A stretch of DNA of 64,000 bases from the NCBI GenBank assembly GCA_003008705.1, contig PDUO01000053.1, positions 3,891 through 67,890 on the forward strand, read 5' to 3'. How positions within the stretch are numbered: the first letter of the stretch is position 1; every line of letters starts with the position of its first letter. The position numbers and the translations under genes were made by a program. The stretch comes from Pezicula radicicola. Its lineage: Eukaryota; Ascomycota; Leotiomycetes; Helotiales; Dermateaceae. The notes beneath the pieces were generated by a model. It ran no database searches. It had not been told where the DNA came from and was given only the letters and a program-made list of their open reading frames with translations. Shown here piece by piece: positions 1 through 10,076 of this stretch.

Positions 1-740
1 ATATATCTACTAGGAATAGGAAGGGATTCTAGACTAGAATATCTCAATTAGGAATTAATCTTATAATATACTTAATCTAGTCTATAATCCTTTACTACTC
101 CTCCTTTCTAAATCTATATAGACTATCTATACTAAAGTANNCCTNGATCTCNCTAGGTAATATAGTATATTAGTACTTCTTATAGACTATAACTCTAAAT
201 ATTAATAGATAGTTGAACTAGTCTATAGTTAGTTTATAGCTTAGTTATTGGTTACTTAGTTATTCATAGCTTGGTTATTTATAGCTTAATTATTCATAGC
301 TTGATTATTCATAGCTTAGTAGTTTATAGCTTAATTATTTATAGCTTAACTAGTTTATAACTTAGTTACTTTTATTACTTAGATAATTATTTATTCTAAA
401 TATAATATTAATATAGACTCTGTCCTCTACGTATCTTCTCTTCTTCCTATATAATACGAACCCCTATATATATAAGTCTACCTAGGTTATCTAAGCTTAA
501 GAGTAATGAATACTAAAACTATAAGAATAAGTATAAATAATTATAATATACCTCTAACTTTGAATTTTATGATTCTAAGAATAGGATTGGAATCACTATA
601 TATAGTTTATTATTTCTTGATATTTATAACTTCTTATATAACCTCCTTTCTACTTATTTTTATAAACCAACCCAGCCCTGAAAATAAACTAACCCAGCCC
701 CTATATCTTATGACTACCTTATTCTACCACCACTAAAATT
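1..740. other. AT-rich, RIP-like block at the left edge
   Basis: The block is dominated by TA-rich sequence with no credible long reading frame; the short open frames in it have no recognisable domain. Ambiguous bases (N) lie at about 140-156, so the assembly is weak here. It resembles the AT-rich repeat compartments that RIP leaves in filamentous ascomycetes. I see no protein relic in this part. Confidence 0.6.
225..375. repeat. degenerate tandem repeat, unit about 15 bp
   Basis: A motif close to TAGCTTAGTTATTTA recurs about eight times head to tail, with substitutions between units (TAGCTTGGTTATTTA, TAGCTTAATTATTCA, TAGCTTGATTATTCA and so on). The differences are largely A/G and T/C changes. 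It is a minisatellite-like array without coding content. Confidence 0.7.
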
Positions 741-763
741 AAATCAACCCAGCCCTGGGTTAG
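664..763. repeat. three copies of an AACCCAGCCC motif, the last palindromic
   Basis: The decamer AACCCAGCCC occurs three times within about 100 bp. The last copy sits in a perfect palindrome, AACCCAG-CC-CTGGGTT, near 748-763. This could be the remnant of a terminal inverted repeat or a tandem array. No function can be assigned. Confidence 0.45.
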
Positions 764-833
764 TTAAGTAATAAGAGATAGGGCCTGATGTTGTTACTGG
801 CTGCTTCTCCTCATTGTTGGCCTCGTCTTCTGT

Positions 834-855
834 GTCCTCGTCCTCGTCCTCGTCT
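834..855. repeat. TCCTCG microsatellite
   Basis: A run of TCCTCG/TCGTCC repeats lies in a GC-richer patch (about 780-1010). Read on either strand it would encode Ser- or Asp/Glu-rich low-complexity peptide. No domain supports a gene here. Confidence 0.5.
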
Positions 856-1399
856 ATGCCCTCCTCCCCTGAGCCACCGCCACTACTTCTTCCTACTACT
901 ACCTCGCCATGTACCCGTGCATGTGCCCTTCTCTCGAGCTTGACGACTCGAGTAAGGCTCGACATAGACAGGCGTAAGTTGAGTAGCTTAGATCCCAAAC
1001 CCCAATAACAACCCTATACAGTAATACACAGAAAATTCGCAAGGCCCAATGCTACTTGTCGCTGCCGCGTGTCCATCGCGTCCAAGTCTTTCTGGTGTTC
1101 TGTGTCAGCCACCTTGATGATTTGGTTGGGGCCGTCAGGACGCCTGGTCTACCTCACCTAGTACTAGAAGAGGATATAGTAAAATCATAGTGGGGGATAC
1201 TTATTGTACGTCCTCTTGAGATTTACAAGGGAGGTTTGAAGGTGATTGCGCTATCGGTAGCCCTCGAACTCACACTCAAGAAGGGTGTCACGTAAGGCGG
1301 AGATAGTTTCCTTTCCTTAAGAAGGTTGGAGTTAGCAGGCGGAGGCTATTGATACTACTGATGAAGAAGAGGAAAAGTCTATCTTTAAGGCAATTAGGA

Positions 1400-1665
1400 T
1401 ACTCCTATCAAATGGCCTATAAACTCTCCCTAACTTGAACCCAATCGAGACCATATAGGATATAATAAAGGATTATATCAAAAAAAAAAAAAAAAAAAAA
1501 CACTACCCTGACGTTTATAGGTCATATAAGCGTCTAAGGGCAGCTGTATAGGAAGTTTGGGAATCAATAATACGTGCGACGATTATAGATTTAATACAAG
1601 GAATGACTGATTGATGTATAGATGTAATTCTTGCAGATAGGGGCTATACAAAATACTAGGTAGTT
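1400..1665 (+). mobile_element. Tc1/mariner-type transposase relic (C-terminal part)
   Basis: Read in frame from about 1432, the sequence gives LNPIETI-stop-DIIKDYI, a 21-base A-run at 1480-1500, then HYPDVYRSYKRLRAAV-stop-EVWESI and finally RGYTKY-stop. This is the typical end of fungal Tc1/mariner transposases: the (P)DLNPIEN-W motif around the last catalytic acid, and a terminal GxYTKY-like motif. Three stops interrupt it (TAG at 1456, a TAG in place of Gln, a TGA in place of Arg/Trp), all explicable as C-to-T or G-to-A changes. The frame runs through the A-run without a shift. I could not find terminal inverted repeats, so boundaries are only those of the recognisable protein. The element is inactive. 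Confidence 0.8.
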
Positions 1666-2093
1666 TGAATTGAGAAGTATAAAGCAGCATTGCCAAGCCA
1701 TTAGTGTTACCGCATGTGGCGTGCTTGTTATTTGGGGCCTGTACGAAGTAAGAGCTTCTTATGTATTATCTTTTTGCCTCAGGCCTTGTAGCGACTAAGA
1801 CTTGCTAATTCCCTTTAGGTTTAGTGCCTCCTGGAACTCTACTAGGCCAAAATCCTTCGCAATAAATCACTAGAATAAACATATATACAATCTCTATAGG
1901 CAAGTTTATCAAAGTTGACTATAGAGGATGGTACAATAGTACTTTGGAACAGTAGGATTCACAATCGAATTGTCTTTATAGCACTATAGGTATAGTCCTT
2001 AAGAAATCTATAAGATTTGTAATCCATCATATAAAGAGCAGGGTTAAGGCAAGGTTATCTCATATCATAGGCTTAGTACTCCAGAGTGGAGGG
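1666..2093. other. intergenic, nothing recognised
   Basis: This stretch lies between the transposase relic and the 3' end of the HET-domain gene. I see no ORF with family similarity, no tRNA and no clear repeat. Confidence 0.5.
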
Positions 2094-4266
2094 TCAAATC
2101 AGATGTATAGTCTGCTCATCAGCTTGTTCTAGCCAGCTGCCGTGCCTAGGGTAGACAAATCCGATACCAGCACGCTTGTACTGGTTCTGACCTTCACTTT
2201 CCGTTTTCTGCAGTAATAGGAGCCTGAGAAATCCATGAGAGTTTCTATATAAATAAAAGCATTGTAGCTCATCAACCGTTTCGTCAAAGTCCAACTCGAC
2301 TTCTCCTACAATCTCCCCATCATCATTAGCGATACATCTCTTAATATAGTAAGATGTCGAATGTTCGTCTTGGATTTCGGGCCTCAACAGTACATTTTGT
2401 AGCCGTCCATGGAGGGTTAAAGACGCTGAATTGAGTGAACCATATGGATTTGGACCAGCGAGCTGAGTATGAGCTTTTACGACTGAGAAAGCTTGCCCAT
2501 TTGGGCGCATATGCGACATGTATGGCCAGCTCACAGAGCCAGGATGGGACAGCCAGGAGAAAGATGGATAAATAAGTATCTTAGTCCCGTACGGTATCCC
2601 GGAGCGCCGCCATTCGAGACCTTCCTCGATTCCAACAAGCCAGAGGCCTGCAACATACTGCGAATCGATATGTAGTCCAAAAACATGAGCAATGTTTGAG
2701 ATTGCTGCCAGTTTGTCGCTCTCAAAAGTCAAGCGGCGTCTGGAGTATTCTGTGACTATGTTTTTGTTCCATAGACGGACGATCTCCTCTTGGTCTCCTT
2801 TCCTCATTTCTGGATTGGCGATTTCTCCTTTGTAGGGAACGAATACCATGTTATCCGATTTCATCACAGTATCTGCTATTTTGAGCTGATCCTCCGTCAG
2901 TGACGAAGCAAGTGCTCCAACTTTCAGACCCCAGACTGATTGCGGAAGACCCCGGTCGAAGATGTGAAGCATGCCAGGAACTATATATAACCGAGAAGCA
3001 CGGTCCATAGGCCATACCATGTGAACGCATTGGTACTCTTTTCTGCACTCAAACACCAGCCCTTGCTTGGTGAAGTGAAGTATCCTCGATGACAGCATAC
3101 GCTCCTGTAGACACCAAGCTCTACTTGACAGTGGGCTGTCTAAGATGGCTTTGAGTGTTGACTCCACTCCAAAGATATTCGATTGATGGTTGTAGAACAT
3201 CAGCTTGCTTGTGCTACCATCTTCAAGAAATGCCGGAATCTGAACGTGCCCATTGTAGGTCACGGTTTCCGCGTCAGCAACATCGAAGATTCCACCGTTT
3301 ACAGAGTCACTGGCATCAGCTGCTATTGTGACGATTGCAGATGCGTAGATAGCACCCATTTTTGCCGATTCCTGTTCCCAATCTGGTTTGGAATTCTGAA
3401 CGATGCAGATTGAGTCTATCCACAGGCAAGGAATTGCAAGTCCGCGCGCGATGCTGATTGCATCCTGGACAGTTTTAGGAAGCTCTGACCACACTATTCT
3501 GTTCATTCGCGAACCCAGCGTTTCCTCGGTGGTTTTGTACATGGTGTCTGGATTCGGTCCCCAACAATAGCTTAGTGCTGCGTAATCGATATGTGTCCCG
3601 AACTGCTTGCACTGAGCTGGAACTTCCACCAGACATGCATCCAAACAGCCTTTTTCAAACTTATCTAAGTAGATCAGCCTTGCCGGGAGGTCGTTCAAGA
3701 ACGGCAGCTTCATTAGCTTCATTTCTGCTTCCGAGTCTTCTTGACGAAACTCCTCGAGCTAGTCTAACTGAGACTGATCTATGGGTCGCCGGAACAGTTT
3801 ACCGCAGTCATACTCCTTGTCGCACGTGTCTATGAATCGTCAAGCAAGTTGTAAAGTTAGCCAGTCCAAAGATTTCGAAGTTCTATCCACGATCTGTTGA
3901 ACTCCGAAATCCTTCGCAAGATCGCCTGTGAAGGAACACGTAAGTCATATATCCTTTCTCAGACACGAAACTACCCTACCAAACATCGTGTACATCGAAA
4001 CTAGTGCCCTGATATCGGGACCCGCAATAATCTCTAGATAGGCTATTGAATCCTGTCGTCGATACAGGCGACAGATGATCTCTCGCTGCTCTTCCTTGGG
4101 TGGGTTTTTCAAGACTCAAGGACATCCGCATCACCTTGCACATAAGACAAGTTCTGGCACTAATCTTCAAATCGTCATATGTCTTCGCATGTGAGCAACC
4201 TCCAGTTATGGCAAGCGATTTGACATTAATGCCACGACAGAGTGTACAGACTTGTTTATCGGTCAT
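2094..4266 (-). pseudogene. HET-domain (heterokaryon incompatibility) protein gene, probably disrupted
   Basis: The 542-codon frame at 2094-3722 carries a HET domain near its start: YAALSYCWG, then LPKTVQDAISIARGL, LWIDSICIVQ and W..ESAKMGAIYASA. These are the conserved HET blocks (Pfam HET). An upstream frame (ATG at 4266) encodes the cysteine-rich N-terminus often seen in this family (CTLCRGI...HAKTYDDLKISARTCLMC). Between them, 3763-3916 stays in the same frame as the HET exon and encodes the family-like linker IDTCDKEYDCG. That linker is interrupted by TGA at 3840-3842 and TAG at 3759-3761. An intron ending in CACAG near 3918 probably joins the N-terminal exon, but I could not find a donor in phase. 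HET proteins trigger non-self recognition and cell death. Either this allele is inactivated or only the in-frame ATG at 3722 is used. Confidence 0.75.
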
Positions 4267-4356
4267 ATTGGTGTCAATGCAAAGAGAAGGACTGAGAGGA
4301 GTCTTTCCAATAGAGTTGGGTTTGTATTTGACGCAATTCAGGGCTGTATGCAATTA

Positions 4357-5440
4357 AGCAGCTTATTTTCAGTAGGACGCAGCGTTAGGTTGATCAGATA
4401 CCGTCGGATAGATGTTGGATTGTGGTGTAATAATAACGAGGCTGCGTAGCCGCCGAGCTCAAAATGATGCTACCTATTTCGAGATATTTGTTACATGACT
4501 GAATATCTAAACTGCTTGTCAGAGGATCAATTTGCCTCAGAGGTTGTTTCGCCTCCTTTCTATGACACAAGTAGATGTCAGTAGTACTATTACAGTACTA
4601 CTGAACCACACAGTCTGGCAAAAGGTCACATAACTTGGTACTAGTCCCAAGTTATTAACTACACTTATAAGGCGGTGAGCCAACTATTCTACACTGATCT
4701 AAAGGCACACGTGACAGAATAGCACCATCCCACACTAGTAGAACACGTGCAGCTTTACAGGGGTGGTACATTTTTTGGACCCAGGCTGAGGCTTCAAAAT
4801 TTCCGGTGAGCTCTTTTAGCCCCTTCTTCTCTTAGTAAAGCTAAAAAGTACGAAGGCAATTAGAGTGTTCGGAACTGAAGTCGATTTCAAACTTTACTGT
4901 ATCCAGCGAATTCTATGAATAAGTAAACTTAGCTGGCAAATAAGAAATCGCCTGAATGGCCAGCTGTAAGGGATCAGAGGAGGACAAAAGCATGAATTCG
5001 GAAGAAGAGAGGAAGAGCCTAAAGCTGAAACTATATACAAGGTAGGAGCACTAGTACTAGTGTAGTCCCGTGACACCAGCTAAGCCATCAACTAACTCAT
5101 GATTACTAAGCAATTCTCAGTCGCCAACTCCCCTACCTATGCACAGGAATAAGTAGACTAGATGTCGAGCCAGGCTCTAAGATCTGTTTTAGTGTTGTAA
5201 CAGAAACTATCGTGAGCAAGTCTTTCCAGATAAAGGTTCCGCTCCAATTAACGTGTGTAATTAATGAGTAAGTAAACCTTTGAATTCTAGCTGATAATGT
5301 ATATTAACTTAATTCTTTTGTAACTCTTGACTAAAAAAGGGCCACGTACCTTTTTCAATTCGTATACAAATACAGCTAATGTTGTCTCTAAAAGGAATGC
5401 AACAGCGTCGGAGTCAGAAGGCCAACGATCCAAGTTTTCC
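4357..5440. other. gene-free interval between HET gene and tautomerase relic
   Basis: Apart from the short palindromes noted separately, I find nothing here: small open frames on both strands have no family resemblance and no splice-joined gene emerges. Confidence 0.45.
4578..4604. repeat. perfect 11-bp-arm palindrome
   Basis: TCAGTAGTACT and its exact reverse complement AGTACTACTGA are separated by five bases (ATTAC). Two further perfect palindromes lie in the same gene-free stretch: AACTTGG/CCAAGTT near 4631-4652 and CACTAGTACTAGTG at 5049-5062. They may be pieces of a decayed inverted-repeat element; no gene lies in 4357-5440. Confidence 0.6.
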
Positions 5441-5449
5441 ACGCCAACT

Positions 5450-5655
5450 ACTCTATTGTCCTAGGTATACTTCTCTAATAAACAAAGATAACTGGGGTCT
5501 TTCAGCAAATTGGACGTTAGTGTAGAAAGGAGGGAGTCTAAAGGCTGTGTACGTTTTCGTAATTTTCTCCGCCAAAGCCTTCTTCTCCTCAGTAGAGAAT
5601 GCGTTCAGGCTATAGGTGAAGGTCCAGAGATCGCATGGTAGACTGAGTTCGACTT
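5450..5655 (-). pseudogene. tautomerase-3 (cis-CaaD-like) gene relic, copy 1
   Basis: The minus-strand frame reads LWTF...NAFSTEEKKALAEKITKTYT followed by RLPPFYTNVQFAE. This matches the N-terminal half of the fungal tautomerase-3 / cis-3-chloroacrylic acid dehalogenase-like family (MPLW, FS..EK..LA..IT..Y, LPAFYVNV). Similarity ends after the second beta strand. The start is damaged: ATG lies one base out of frame with the LW codons (ATGCGATCTCTGG), so the catalytic N-terminal Pro is lost. The frame ends with a stop at 5453. Two further copies lie at 16600 and 19386. This is a truncated, frameshifted relic with no predicted activity. Confidence 0.65.
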
Positions 5656-6027
5656 TGTTGGTCAAATAGTGATGGAAATGTGGTAGACAGGGAGAGTGTC
5701 GATGAACATTGCTTAACGCTGTAGTGTAGTCGGGTTAAATGTCTCGACATCTGGGTTTATAATTACATCAATTGAGTACTATGGAAAGTACTAGAATTAC
5801 AGTTAAAATAAGTATGCGTGGAGCTGAAAGAGCTGATAACCTTATGTACATAAAGAGCTGAAGATAATAAGCCTGAACTGAGCCATTTTCATGTAAAATG
5901 GAGCCTAATACAAAGCAGAATATGGTCGTGAATATGGAGCTGAATACAATAGAATTCCGGTTGACATATAGCCAATTTTTGGCAAGGAAGTGGATTTATT
6001 TATTCCTAGGCGATGGTTAGGGTTAGG

Positions 6028-6098
6028 AGCGAACGCGACGTAGAGGCACCCAAGCGAGGCCGATGATTACAAGCTGACGGAGATTCAGATAAATTGGC
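6028..6098. repeat. dispersed repeat, copy A
   Basis: AGCGAACGCGACGTAGAG, then a variable 25-bp stretch, GCCGATGATTAC and CAGATAAA. The same order of blocks recurs at 31371-31440 with mainly transition differences. Just upstream is GGTTAGGGTTAGG, two telomere-like TTAGGG units. No protein is encoded; the family of the repeat is unknown. Confidence 0.5.
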
Positions 6099-6305
6099 AT
6101 GCTAGCACATGTAGGACCCTAAAAGTATCCTCCTTTAGGCTTCATTTATTTTATCCATGATCCACATCGTCTAACTATCTGGCTTAAATATCGGCGAAGC
6201 TAATATGAACAAATGAGTTCAGTTTTACCCATTTGTAGAATAATACGTGTCTAAGGTTGCAAGGAATATATAAATAGTAATATCATGTACATCGCCTAAG
6301 TATAG

Positions 6306-6767
6306 TAAAATTACGTTCAAAAAGTCTTTATACATACCCTACTTTTATACTAAAACTCTCTTTATACATCTACTTATATAACTTCAACTTAGGCTATAAG
6401 TATATCTAAAAATTTAACTAGTAAGTATTTTTAGTATTTAAAGTAGACTTTCCTATATTATATTTTAATTATATCTAATAGTTAGTATAGGAAATAGGAA
6501 ATAATTAAGGGTAGTAGTTTTTTAAGTGAATTTTAGTATAAAACTAATAAATTATATACTCCTCTTACTTCTAATTACTATTAATAAATCCTAGTAGTCT
6601 ATAATTTTAATATAAATATATAATATTATAGGTAACTATCGAATAAATAAGTCTAGTATAAAGATTTTAATTAATTATCTCTTCTTTACTATAAACTTTT
6701 AAAGTATTAGGTATAAGTTTTGGCGTAAAAGTGGGGTATACACAAAGACTTTTTGAACATAATTTTA
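6306..6767. mobile_element. MITE-like element with 52-bp terminal inverted repeats
   Basis: The left end begins TAAAATTACGTTCAAAAAGT and the right end, reverse complemented, begins TAAAATTATGTTCAAAAAGT. The match continues for 52 bases (6306-6357 against 6716-6767), and every difference is a C/T or G/A transition. Both ends carry TA, compatible with the TA target-site duplication of Tc1/mariner-related elements. The interior of about 360 bp is very AT-rich and has no transposase. It is therefore a non-autonomous, RIP-mutated element. Confidence 0.8.
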
Positions 6768-7417
6768 GGAGGAGCGAAGTTTAAAGTAAGCCTACAAACT
6801 CTCGTATCACTACGTTACATAATATAGAAAGAAATCGGCTACTCTAGGGGGAAACGCCGGAGATAACTGATTACTAAAACGCGTCCAGCATTATTATTCC
6901 CTAATTTTTGCAACCTTTCTTATCCCGAGTGTCTATTCACTAATTTAATAGAAACGATTGTGATAGTGAAATAATAAATATACTACTAAATTGTTAGGAC
7001 TGACGAGCTCTATTAGTTTCTACTAAAGTTATTCTCAGAATACCTTTGGCATTTAATATTTTCTTCCTTTAAGTAAGTTTAGGGCAAGGTGTTGCATTAG
7101 TAACATTATTAACCTCGCTAATAAGGATCAACAAATGGAACACAGTCATAGGCTGGGTATTGTATATTTTGAGATTTGGGTAATTCCAGGGGTGTTTTCG
7201 CACTAAACAAATTTCAGCCAAGAGAACTCCTGCGAACTTCTGACCCAATAAGAAACACTGAATACTCGCTAATTATCTCTGGCGTAGCGTCTGATTTATG
7301 AGAGAACCTTGCTAACTCCCATCCTGCCCAAGGGTCTACTGCAAATGCTTACCGAGCCTATGGTCCAGGGAGGGGCCTTACGGACGTAACAGCAACTCTG
7401 GACCGTTTTTCTTATGT
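6768..7417. other. intergenic, nothing recognised
   Basis: Lies between the inverted-repeat element and the 3' end of the Zn2Cys6 regulator gene. Moderately AT-rich with no credible frame or repeat. Confidence 0.45.
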
Positions 7418-9402
7418 TCATTTGTTATGTGCCAAGACCTCGGGACTAGGGATCACAACGGCACTTATCCCTGCTATTCTCCTTAAATCAACCGGTATGT
7501 AAGAGCCGACCCCAGTTCTAGAGATATCTGACTCCAGCCTGCTAGCAAAGAAGTTCGAGATCCTTTGTCGTGTGCCAATTAGCTTGAGCGCGACTACAAG
7601 AAGTCCAAGATCCACGGAACTATTTGAAAGGAGATCAGTAGATCTTATGTCGTCGATGAAAATTCCGGCTGCAACGTAAATGCAAAAGCTCGTCCACATG
7701 TTGACCTGTGAGAGGTTAGCATGGTTCGCTCGCAGGTTAATTGATGATATCCTACCGGAAACGACTTCAGCTCTTTGACTGAGTATATGATATTCTTCAT
7801 TTCTCGTGAGCTCACAAGACATCTCTGAAAACTTTTCTCCCTGATACTCGGATCTAATTTGTGTTTTGTGACTATTCTGATAGCCGTTTGATGTAGAAGG
7901 ATGACCATAACATGAAGATTCAAGTGTAGAAAGATTAGATTAACATCTTTCGCCACATGAGATGGCCGCAAATGCGCAGGGAGGTTCATGAAGGTGTGCG
8001 ATATACAAGTGTCTATCTCTCGATGAGTGTCCCAGTACTCACCATTATCCACATCTGCTATCCCGTGATACGCTTGAGGGAGAATTTGACTGAGGCATCG
8101 TCCAAGCATGGCCGTCGTGAAGACTACTCCGGCGTATGGGGAGAGGTTTGGTATGCTTTCTGCGGCACTTGCTTGTTCCAATGAAATTCCCAGCTCTTCT
8201 ATCTCGTGCTCAAATGCTTCTTCAGATGATGGAAGATTGGTACATATCTGGAAAGTAGAACGGAAATATTAGTTGATGTCCAGACACGAGGCATGCTGAG
8301 CTCACATCCACATCCTTAATACTCAGCGGCTGCCCACATATTGTACTTGCCCACCTGTCCGCAAAATATACGGCCCAAAATGTCCTACGCCGCTCCTCCA
8401 TCTCTGTCCAAGACGATGGTTGTGGCAACATATGCTCTTCATCATGGGGACTACCCAACCGATGTAATCTCATCATTTGCACCAGCCGTACACATCTACC
8501 CACGCTCATCCAAGCTCTCGTGAAGTAAGCTCGGCTTGCCTCGTATGTTGCCAGGAGATACCAGCATTGGGCAGAGGAGGGAGACAATAGATGTTGGTCC
8601 ACACCCTGTCTCTTCTTAGTATCGAAGATACGCAACCATCAGCTGCTAGGCTACTAACCTTCATTTCTACATCTTCAGCATATTTACGGCCTAGAACATA
8701 CAAATCCTCCGCAATATCCTGATGTTCAGTGGTCTCGGAAGCTGCCACTGCCCACATAGCGTACCTCAGAGCAAGCGGAGGCGCACGACTTGGGATGCCC
8801 GTGAGCGCTCGATAGAACCTTGACTTATGAATCATTGGTGCCGAAGGGTGAACTTGCTGAAAGTAGATATGATACCTAAGGTAATGAAAATCAATACAAC
8901 CAAGAAGAAATCTCGAAAATACTGACAGATCCTGTTGCAATCGTGCGTCAGGCAGAGCTTCCTGAGCACTTAATGGATTCGGCTCGGCCGATGTGCCGCT
9001 TTGTAAACCTGTAGAGGAACCCCAATGTCAATATCATTCATGGCTATCGCTGAGGAGATTAAAATGCTGACGTTCGGGTCTAAGGCGCCATGGGAATTTG
9101 AACTCTTTCAACTCTTCTACCTCTTCTTTCTCGTCCAAGGCGTCACCTTTATTCTCCGCCTCATCTCGACCAATGTCGGCTTTTGGTAGATCTTCTTTCT
9201 GGTTCTATCAGGTCATTAACATACCTAATCTGGCCTCGAACTCTGTCGTACGAACCCTAAGAGACTGCTGAGGTGCCTTCCTTTCTTTCCTCGCAGGATA
9301 CCCGCACTCCTTTCCTGAGGCGAGGCATCGCGTACAACTAGGCTCTGAGCGATCGCATCCGACCTTCAGCTTACGACAGTTGATGCAGGACAATCTTCTC
9401 AT
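7418..9402 (-). CDS. Zn2Cys6 transcription factor, divergent from the ABC transporter
   Basis: Exon 1 (ATG at 9402) encodes a binuclear zinc cluster: CINCRKLKVGC-x6-CTRC-x6-C within residues 6-33. Splitting by short introns explains the frames downstream. The donor GTATGT near 9221 ends exon 1. The middle exons carry the fungal transcription-factor domain (YHIYFQQVHPSAPMIHKSRF; then RRRTFWAVYFADRW at about 8340-8400). The intron near 7696-7754 joins ...ELKSFP to VNMWTSFCIYVAAGIF in phase. The last exon ends with TAA at 7418. At least five introns are needed and I did not fix all of them. The gene starts 675 bp from the ABC transporter start in the opposite direction, so it is the natural candidate regulator of that pump. 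Nuclear DNA-binding activator or repressor; target unknown. Confidence 0.85.
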
Positions 9403-10076
9403 AGTGGTTGACTGTTCAGTTTCCGGTGTCTGCCCTCACGCTCTATCCTGATCGAGGAGCTAGATGATTAAATGATGGCCTGCAGCGACATGGTATTAAG
9501 CGAATGTCCGGGCCATGCCCATTGGTGTTTCAAGTTGAATCTGCTCGGGCTGATCACTAAACAGACAGAAGACTGCTTATGGAGTAGAAGCACCCTTCGC
9601 AGATTACCACTACACAGCCAAGTCCAAATTAGTTTCTCCGATGAAATGGGTGAATGTATAATACAAAAAATCCTTCAGATTGGTAAGCTTGTGCTCAATA
9701 ATTACCGAGACGTGAGAAGGATTTTAGTCCGGATAATATTGATTAAGTGTGGACACGGTAAACCCTCGGAAAGATATGTCCGTGGCAATGAAAATAGAAT
9801 AAACTCAATAGCACAGTAAGTCATTAACCTTGAATTGACGACATCATCCGGGGTTTCTAGAACTGCGTTCCTGACCGGACTATTCTTCATCTCAACTAGA
9901 TACAAGTAGGTCACATATCTCCCGCCGTGCTTTGCTATCTTCATTACCTGAACGTCCTACGTTGATTCATAATATAATTTTATATCGAAAAGAGCATAGG
10001 GTTGGCATTTTTGAGCTCTCCGACAGCATATTTTCTGTCGCTCGCTCTCCTGCGCTCCTGATTGATTCAAAGCAAC
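9403..10076. promoter_or_regulatory. shared divergent promoter of the Zn2Cys6 regulator and ABC transporter
   Basis: This 674-bp interval separates two divergent start codons. It contains several CCGG-centred sites, namely TCCGGA near 9728-9733, ATCCGGGG near 9847 and GACCGGAC near 9872, of the CGG-half-site type that zinc-cluster proteins bind. A direct assignment is not possible. Open frames in the interval (for example plus strand 9472-9819) have no family resemblance, and I treat them as chance. Confidence 0.4.

Noticed and set aside
744..1008. Acidic or Ser-rich frames around 744-1008 as a gene
   Set aside because: Produced by the TCCTCG microsatellite; no conserved domain and surrounded by repeats.
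9472..9819. 115-codon plus-strand frame between regulator and ABC transporter
   Set aside because: No domain, no homologous motif, overlaps an equally long minus-strand frame, and lies in the shared promoter.
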